Below, in pieces: positions 60,101-64,000 of a stretch of DNA of 64,000 nt (position 1 is its first letter; every line of letters starts with the position of its first letter). The stretch is from Akkermansiaceae bacterium. Lineage in GTDB: Bacteria; Verrucomicrobiota; Verrucomicrobiia; Verrucomicrobiales; Akkermansiaceae. A program made the translations under genes and the position numbers. The stretch is taken from NCBI GenBank assembly GCA_903908495.1, contig CAIVSK010000222.1, forward strand, positions 1 to 64,000. Direction: 5' to 3'. The notes beneath the pieces are model-generated. The model worked only from the letters and a program-made list of their open reading frames with translations. It had not been told where the DNA came from and searched no databases.

Positions 60101-62155
60101 ACTGCGGGTGGCGGCGTTATAGCCAACCAGCGGCATGATGGCGGCTTGGAACTGGCTGCCGGTCACGTGCAGGGCAACGTTGCCGTTGACCGCGAAATTG
60201 CCGGAGACATTGAGGATCGGGACCGAAGGATTGGTGCCGGAGACATTGCCCTCGTTGAGATTGAGGGTGGTTCCGGCGGCACTCGTGCCGAGGGTGACAT
60301 CGGTGCTCACCAGCTGCTCGCCGGAATACTGGGCGGCAACACCCAGGGCGCTGCCATCGGCGATGGAAATGTTGCCGGTTCCGGTGGAACCCGCCTTGAG
60401 GACCAGCTCGCCCGCATTGACCGTGTTGTTGCCGGCATAGCTGTTATAAGAACTCAGGGTCAGCTTGCCTGCTCCGGATTTGATCACCCCACCCGTGCCG
60501 GTGAGAATCTGCGTCACAGCGAGGGTGTGCCCGGCGCTGTCGACCTTCAGACCGCCAGCATCGATGGTGGCACCCGTGCCACCCATGCCCGTGATGAAGT
60601 TCGCCTCGTCGATTTTCGCGATGATCTGGGTGCCGTTGAAGTGAATATTCTTGGTGCCGCCGCCGCCGACGATCTCATTGACCCGCAGCGTGCCGCCATT
60701 GAGATTCACATTGCCGGTGGAGCCACCGTTGCGGGCGAGTTGGAAATAGGTGGCGCGGAATTCACCGCTGCCGCTGAGAGTGTAGTTGCAGAGGTTGTTC
60801 TCGGCCATCCAGGTATCGCCGCCCTGGACGTCCACCAGACCAGCACTTTGCGTCATCGTTCCAGGGCCGCTGGCACCAATGATGAAGTTGCCGCCGCCGT
60901 TGGTCTTGGTCCAAGTGCCACCGGTCATGTTGACGGTGGCGGTGCCGCCGTCGCGACCGATCGCATTCCAGTTGCCGACCGTGAGGCTGGCGCTGCCGCT
61001 GAGATTGAAAGTGCCGTTACTGCTGCCGCCCTGGCCGACCCAGAACTCGCTGCTGACGGAGATCGAGCCGCCACTGAAGTTGAGCACCCCGTTGGAATTG
61101 TCCCCGACGAGGAAATTGCCGCCGCCGGTCTTGTTCCACGTGCCGCCGCTCATGTCGACAATGCTGTTGCCGCCGCCGCGTGCGATTGAAACCCAGCTGT
61201 TGGAGTTGATCGTGCCAGCACTGAAGATAATATGAGCGTGGGTGTTGGTGCCCTGGCCGATCTGAAACTCGTTGCCGGTCTGCAACACCGAGGCGCTGTT
61301 GGTGATGGTGATGGTGGCGGTGCCGGAGTTTTCACCAACAATGAAGAGGTCGTTGTTGTTGATATAGCTGCCACCGGAGAGGTTGAGCGTGCCGGTGGAT
61401 CCCGACTGCCCGATGTAGGTGCGGCCGCCGTTGTTGGTCAGCGTGCCGCCCGCCATGTTCAAGGTGCCATTGGCGCCGGACCCGCCTTCGTCCTTGCCGA
61501 TGAAATTCCAACCGCCGGTGGAGATCGATCCCGCATCGACGTTCATCACACCGACTGCGCCCGTCGAGGAACCCACGGCGAGGTCGTTGCCAATCGTCAG
61601 TGAGCCGGTGGTGTTCATGTTGAACGTGCCATGGCCGCCGCCGCCGCCGTTCTGGCCACCCACGTAGAGGCGCGAGCCATTGCAGGTGAAGCTGCCGGAG
61701 CCTTGGCCCATTCCCGTCAAAGTGCCACCGGTCGCGCCGGTATTCGCCAGATTGAAGACGCCCGTGGCGCCATCGCGGCCCACAAACGCCCAGTTGCCGC
61801 CGCCTGTCGACGCGTTGCCCGAAATGAAATTCAAAGTCCCGTTGTTGGCTGAGCCGCCTTGCCCGACCCGGAAGTCACGGGGATTGGGCACGTTCGCCGT
61901 GATCGTGGCGATATTGGCAGGGGTGGAATTGACCACCGCGTCATCGTAATTGTCGCCGATCGGCGCACCATTCGGATTGCTGGGCACCCGGCCCAGGCTC
62001 CAGTTGCTGGCGGTGTTCCAGTCGGTGCTGGTGGCACCCGTCCACAAATTGTCCACCGCCAAGGCGGTTCCTCCGAAACAGACGACGATGGCAGTGACGA
62101 GAGAGGCCCCGTAGGTTTGATTGCGGAACTTGGCGGTATTGAATTTGGATTTCAT
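57182..62155 (-). CDS. Giant secreted beta-strand repeat protein (tandem copy 2)
   Basis: This is the largest gene in the window, 1657 residues. A signal peptide (SLVTAIVVCFGGTALA) is followed by NLWTGATSTDWNTASNW, the family entry. The beta-helix has dozens of short units such as GTLNMAGGTLTNNG, GTLNLSGGSYINN and GTFNLSGSASLTVG. Autotransporter-associated units include IKSGAGKLTLSSYNSYAGN and LTKQGLGTLELNGANSYLG. The C-terminus has DPDGDGQSNAIEFALGG and then the terminal module shared with copy 1 (GTPAFTGSPSP, ending FLRVKVSN). The pair arose by duplication and then diverged in repeat number. A terminator follows at 57132-57160. Confidence 0.8.
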   Translation of the reverse strand: MKSKFNTAKFRNQTYGASLVTAIVVCFGGTALAVDNLWTGATSTDWNTASNWSLGRVPSNPNGAPIGDNYDDAVVNSTPANIATITANVPNPRDFRVGQGGSANNGTLNFISGNASTGGGNWAFVGRDGATGVFNLANTGATGGTLTGMGQGSGSFTCNGSRLYVGGQNGGGGGHGTFNMNTTGSLTIGNDLAVGSSTGAVGVMNVDAGSISTGGWNFIGKDEGGSGANGTLNMAGGTLTNNGGRTYIGQSGSTGTLNLSGGSYINNNDLFIVGENSGTATITITNSASVLQTGNEFQIGQGTNTHAHIIFSAGTINSNSWVSIARGGGNSIVDMSGGTWNKTGGGNFLVGDNSNGVLNFSGGSISVSSEFWVGQGGSSNGTFNLSGSASLTVGNWNAIGRDGGTATVNMTGGTWTKTNGGGNFIIGASGPGTMTQSAGLVDVQGGDTWMAENNLCNYTLSGSGEFRATYFQLARNGGSTGNVNLNGGTLRVNEIVGGGGTKNIHFNGTQIIAKIDEANFITGMGGTGATIDAGGLKVDSAGHTLAVTQILTGTGGVIKSGAGKLTLSSYNSYAGNNTVNAGELVLKAGSTGTGNISIADGSALGVAAQYSGEQLVSTDVTLGTSAAGTTLNLNEGNVSGTNPSVPILNVSGNFAVNGNVALHVTGSQFQAAIMPLVGYNAATRSGSGNFVLGGLPNGVVATLIDNPNYYGAGQGLVYLNITSVSLPVWNATVDANWDATTANWIDQVTTLESVYANPAPVLFDDAVIGATAGAVVLNGTVAPSDVTFNNSLVPYSLSGTGKITGSTGLTKTGSSTLAISTANDYTGVTTLTGGILSVSSLTNAGTPSALGAASASPANLVFNGGQLSYTGSGETTDRGFTIAGLNSAFDVQGALTMSGAINATSGQFRKIGAGTLTLSNPGANVLGYNANPGFTVDNGTLVLSGGGTQTNTVAVDIWVGTTSATGANLLFDHTTLNSSGNYLAIARGNGTSGLTSTCTLTNSTLTTGNLSLGYSNGVNGYLATSVLTLNTSTYNIAGANKIGESAGATGFETLTGASIMSAGDTNVGQGGGTTGTLDVKGTSAYTSNYRLLVGQDGGSVGHLVIENSASVAVHSYCSIGMNGSGNMLVKDSGSFTGTDDFSVNENGDAPVTVTLQDNGTITAAGSIYVGRNGDRFGTVIQTGGTFTNNGGLFQVGMSGTGTWLQSGGVTNAAGWLAIGRNNGSTGVVTVSGTGVFNQTGTGNALIVGEEGTGTLNIEGTATVSSVGSNGVLVSNSSTGKGTVHLDGGTFVAKKIADGGGTSEFSFNGGVLKAGPGANLAFMGGLDTVNVNVGGAFIDSNGQTIAIGQVLSDGGGNLTKQGLGTLELNGANSYLGTTTVAAGTLGGTGSVGGELVVPAGSTIAPGAAGVGTFSADDTLGNGSSIGGTYVCEVSGAAADALLLGGDLAISPGAVLDFSLLAPPTAMSYVIATYATHTGTFIEQNVPAGFRVAYNPTNITLEYIPTAYSNWAVSHGLNPLTNGAPGADPDGDGQSNAIEFALGGDPTSASNNAKTFSLTADSSADGDSLPELLLTIAVRSGTPAFTGSPSPTSTQEGFTYTIEGSTTLGSFTTAVTPVTTVAPPAPNATPPAGYEYRTFSLNGSNGLSNAGFLRVKVSN

Positions 62156-62330
62156 AATTGGTTTTCAGGCGACTGCTGGTATTTGTTTGTTGGGTGATGG
62201 CCGTTGAGGGAGCCGGTGGCCGGACCGGGGAGCGGGGAAAATGGAGTTTGCGGGGTGAAAATGGACTGAAACGGCTAAAACGAGCGCCGCGTTGAGGGCG
62301 TCCAGGATCCCGTTGATCTAATAAAAGCCG

Positions 62331-62357
62331 ACAAGCCGGCCTAGCGGGCAGGCTTGT
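62331..62357. other. Imperfect hairpin
   Basis: ACAAGCC and GGCTTGT flank an inner GCC/GGC pair with one mismatch on each side and a 5-nt loop. It lies ~175 nt upstream of the giant gene start at 62155; no U-run follows. Confidence 0.4.
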
Positions 62358-62535
62358 AGTTCCGTCGCGCGCTTGCTTGCAAGGTATTTATTTGGATTGC
62401 GGCGATTAATTCCGCTGCCCTGGTCGCCCGGCTACGGCGCTGAGGCGCGCAGCGACGATGCGCTGGATCCGGGCGGCGCGACACGGCTTGCCGAGACGCC
62501 CAATGGTGTCCACTTAGCGCTCTCTGATCGGAAAT

Positions 62536-62611
62536 CAGGCGTCCCGCCTGTGAGGTAAGACAGCGCGTCCCGCCTGTCTGCGCATGCAACGACAGGCTGG
62601 AAGCCCGTCGT
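62536..62611. repeat. REP-like cluster of three hairpins
   Basis: In order: CAGGCG-TCC-CGCCTG (62536-62550, perfect); a related palindrome with the same TCC centre and outer GACA/TGTC (62559-62578); and ACGAC...GTCGT with inner GGC/GCC (62589-62611). Short GC-rich palindromes in a row are the form of REP/BIME elements, and a REP-associated transposase is present at 3025-4122. Confidence 0.6.
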
Positions 62612-62702
62612 CCATGACAGGCAAGATGCCCCATACGGTTCAAATAGCATCTCAAAGCCCCCTTCCTCGTCTGGTTGTCGAGGTGCCACGCTTATCTGAA
62701 TT

Positions 62703-62760
62703 GATAGATGATAGATGATAGATGATAGATGATTCTTGATTCTTGATTCTTGATTCTTGA
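62703..62760. repeat. Tandem heptamers GATAGAT x4 and GATTCTT x4
   Basis: Two perfect heptamer arrays lie back to back: four GATAGAT units then four GATTCTT units. They share the GAT start and the unit length of the repeats at 9946. Confidence 0.9.
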
Positions 62761-62808
62761 AGTGAGCTTGCATGCTGCGGATGCTCGGTTTCAAGCTCAG
62801 ATCATCAA

Positions 62809-62881
62809 CCTAGATAGGAAAGTAGAAACCGCGGATTGCACGGAATGCACGGATAAAGAAAGAGTTATGGATTTTTTGGCA
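62809..62881 (+). repeat. Dispersed repeat, copy 2
   Basis: It aligns with the minus strand of 15317-15380. Shared blocks include CCTAGA, AGGAAA, a GATTGCACGGA-like core and AGAGTTATG. It has an extra ~10 nt in the middle. Confidence 0.65.
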
Positions 62882-63019
62882 CTCACCTCTTGAGGCAGCC
62901 TGAGATTTGATAGATCAAGGTCATCTTTCCCGTGTATCATCTATCATCAATCCAAATCGAAAACGTTCGCGATATCTGGGAATTCGCCTCGTTAGGGGCT
63001 CATCGAAGCTAGGATCTGC

Positions 63020-63493
63020 CTACTTCAGCGCCTTCTGGGCGTCCTGAACTTTCTTTTTGAACTCGGCGATGGCCTTTTTGTCGCTTTGGAGTTCCTTGCG
63101 GCTGGCCTCGACAATGATTGAGGACATGTCCGGATTGAACACGACGAAGGTGACCGCGGCCCCGGTGACGAACGTCTGCTTGACGCGTTGCTGGAGGGCT
63201 GGCGTGAACGAGCTGGCGTCGGCCTTGCCGATGGTTTCCGCACGGGCGAACACTTTGACAACGCCAGCACCGATCGCCTTGGTGCCGTTTTCCAAGGCGG
63301 CGGCGCAGTAGGGGCAGGAGTCGTCCATGCCTTTGACGACGAGCACCACAAGCTTCTTACCGTCGGCCTTGGATTGGGCATCCTTCAATTCCGACAGCGG
63401 CGCGAAGCCCCGCGGGGCATCATCCTTGGCGCAGAGCGGAAGGATCAGACAGGAGGCAAGGCTCAGCAGGGCGGCGATCGATTTCATTTTCAT
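63020..63493 (-). CDS. Secreted thioredoxin-like protein
   Basis: The product is 157 residues with a signal peptide (MKMKSIAALLSLASCLILPLCA). The mature part has the thioredoxin-fold beginning KKLVVLVVKGMDDSCPYCAAAL, with a CPYC redox motif (the motif of glutaredoxins) preceded by Ser-Asp. It continues AVTFVVFNPDMSSIIVEASRKEL and a Lys-rich C-terminal helix. It is probably a periplasmic disulfide or reductase-type protein; the exact partner is unknown. The repeat-rich spacer lies downstream. Confidence 0.75.
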   Translation of the reverse strand: MKMKSIAALLSLASCLILPLCAKDDAPRGFAPLSELKDAQSKADGKKLVVLVVKGMDDSCPYCAAALENGTKAIGAGVVKVFARAETIGKADASSFTPALQQRVKQTFVTGAAVTFVVFNPDMSSIIVEASRKELQSDKKAIAEFKKKVQDAQKALK

Positions 63494-63734
63494 GGTCGTG
63501 TTTTATTCGGGCTTGGTTGCTAGATATTGGCTGTTGAGGGCGGTGGCCATGGTGAGGCCTGGGGTGCTGGGAAAATCGGGGATGTGCTTGGTTCAAGGGT
63601 TCGTCCCTTGCCTTCGAGAGTAGCCATCCGCTCTCAAGTTCCAAGCTATCATTTGGATATTTTTGAGAGAAACCACACCGCAAGTGAAGTTGGAAGCGCT
63701 CTGGATTTTTCGCCTTTCAAGGATAATCCAAACC

Positions 63735-63780
63735 CTTTGCGCGACTTTGCGCGACTTTGCGCGACTTTGCGTCCTTTGCG
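63735..63780. repeat. Tandem 10-mers CTTTGCGCGA
   Basis: Three exact CTTTGCGCGA units are followed by CTTTGCGTCC and TTTGCGGC. This is the CTTTGCG-type tandem sequence often seen in spacers of environmental bacteria; here it lies between the thioredoxin-like gene and the TraB/GumN gene. Confidence 0.8.
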
Positions 63781-63825
63781 GCTCTGCGGTAAATCTCCAA
63801 GTTAGTCGGGACGACTCTAGGGTGG

Positions 63826-64000
63826 CTATCTGGACGCGGGCGTACGAGTGACCTTGGGGTGGTCGATGCCGTACATTTGTTGGGGGTTGTAGCCTTCCTT
63901 GCGGAGGAGGGCCAGCAGTCCGTCCGGGCCGGGAAAGTGGCCGGCACCGACGAAGACGGTGGTGGTGTGTTTGCCCTCGATGGCGCGGGTGATGGGTTTG
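63826..64000 (-). CDS. TraB/GumN family protein, C-terminal end only
   Basis: Only the last 57 codons are in the window; the 5' part lies beyond 64000. The visible sequence TTVFVGAGHFPGPDGLLALLRKEGY matches the conserved C-terminal motif of TraB/PrgY/GumN proteins (a GAGH followed by G-x-x-LL-x-x-L-x-x-x-GY), which includes a metal-binding His. Members are thought to be metalloprotease-like. The frame ends KVTRTPASR and stops at 63826. Confidence 0.75.
   Translation of the reverse strand, partial: KPITRAIEGKHTTTVFVGAGHFPGPDGLLALLRKEGYNPQQMYGIDHPKVTRTPASR

Larger units (their letters stand above)
62156..63019. other. Repeat-rich intergenic region
   Basis: This ~860-bp spacer has no convincing gene. 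It contains a hairpin at 62331, three adjacent REP-like hairpins (62536-62611), tandem heptamers (62703-62758) and a dispersed repeat (62809-62881). Such a concentration suggests a tolerated site for repeat insertion between two transcription units. Confidence 0.7.

Noticed and set aside
62703-62760. Possible CRISPR-like array
   Set aside because: Units are 7 nt with no spacers; simple tandem repeats.
1-64000. tRNA or rRNA genes
   Set aside because: No cloverleaf T-loop signatures or rRNA stretches were seen in gaps between genes; a covariance-model scan would be needed for certainty.

Overview
This window is GC-rich and looks like a chromosomal piece of a Verrucomicrobiota bacterium (Verrucomicrobiae type). 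The main reason is the set of very large secreted proteins with autotransporter-associated beta-strand repeats, short Asp-rich calcium-binding-like motifs (DPDGDGLSNLLEYAFG type) and a shared C-terminal module. Fucose/rhamnose-type glycoside hydrolases, many long overlapping shadow frames and weak Shine-Dalgarno sites fit the same group. The phylum call is an inference from family content; no rRNA or tRNA gene is visible.

Layout. 0.2-4.2 kb: a small AP2-like protein, two coupled secreted proteins and an IS200/REP-associated transposase. 4.3-24.1 kb: a carbohydrate-utilisation region. It holds an AraC-type regulator (7181-8059) divergent from a large beta-repeat protein, a six-hairpin glycosidase, a truncated DUF4450-like gene, a second beta-repeat protein with a decayed copy of the AraC divergon in front of it, and a four-gene minus-strand operon of GH106-like enzyme, two GH29-like fucosidases and an MFS sugar symporter. 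Three similar 34-bp sites suggest that one regulator serves the region. 24.3-52.4 kb: mostly housekeeping and metabolism. This covers an RNA methyltransferase, hydG-hydE, two L,D-transpeptidases, accB-accC, thiE, ndk, a Nudix hydrolase, a metallophosphoesterase coupled to an rRNA methyltransferase, purD-pyrR-membrane protein-pyrB-pyrC, a cyanophycin-synthetase-like protein with a shortened C-terminus, a second AP2-like gene, a DUF1080 protein, a GH36 alpha-galactosidase, and a PilT-like ATPase beside a broken PAS/response-regulator gene. 52.6-62.2 kb: two tandem, related giant beta-repeat secreted proteins. 62.2-64 kb: a repeat-rich spacer, a secreted thioredoxin-like protein, and the 3' end of a TraB/GumN-family gene running off the window.

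Putting it together: the AraC regulator probably senses a deoxy-sugar-rich polysaccharide and controls surface beta-repeat proteins plus the fucosidase/rhamnosidase-like enzymes and the symporter. The region shows much rearrangement: a 56-bp direct repeat bounding 4.4 kb, a decayed duplicate regulator, a recombinase fragment, a transposase, REP-like hairpins, and short tandem heptamers, one of them inside a glycosidase gene. Items most worth following up are the duplicated AraC divergon and its shared sites, the orphan hydG-hydE pair, the shortened cyanophycin-synthetase-like protein, and the AP2-like paralogue pair with matching promoters.
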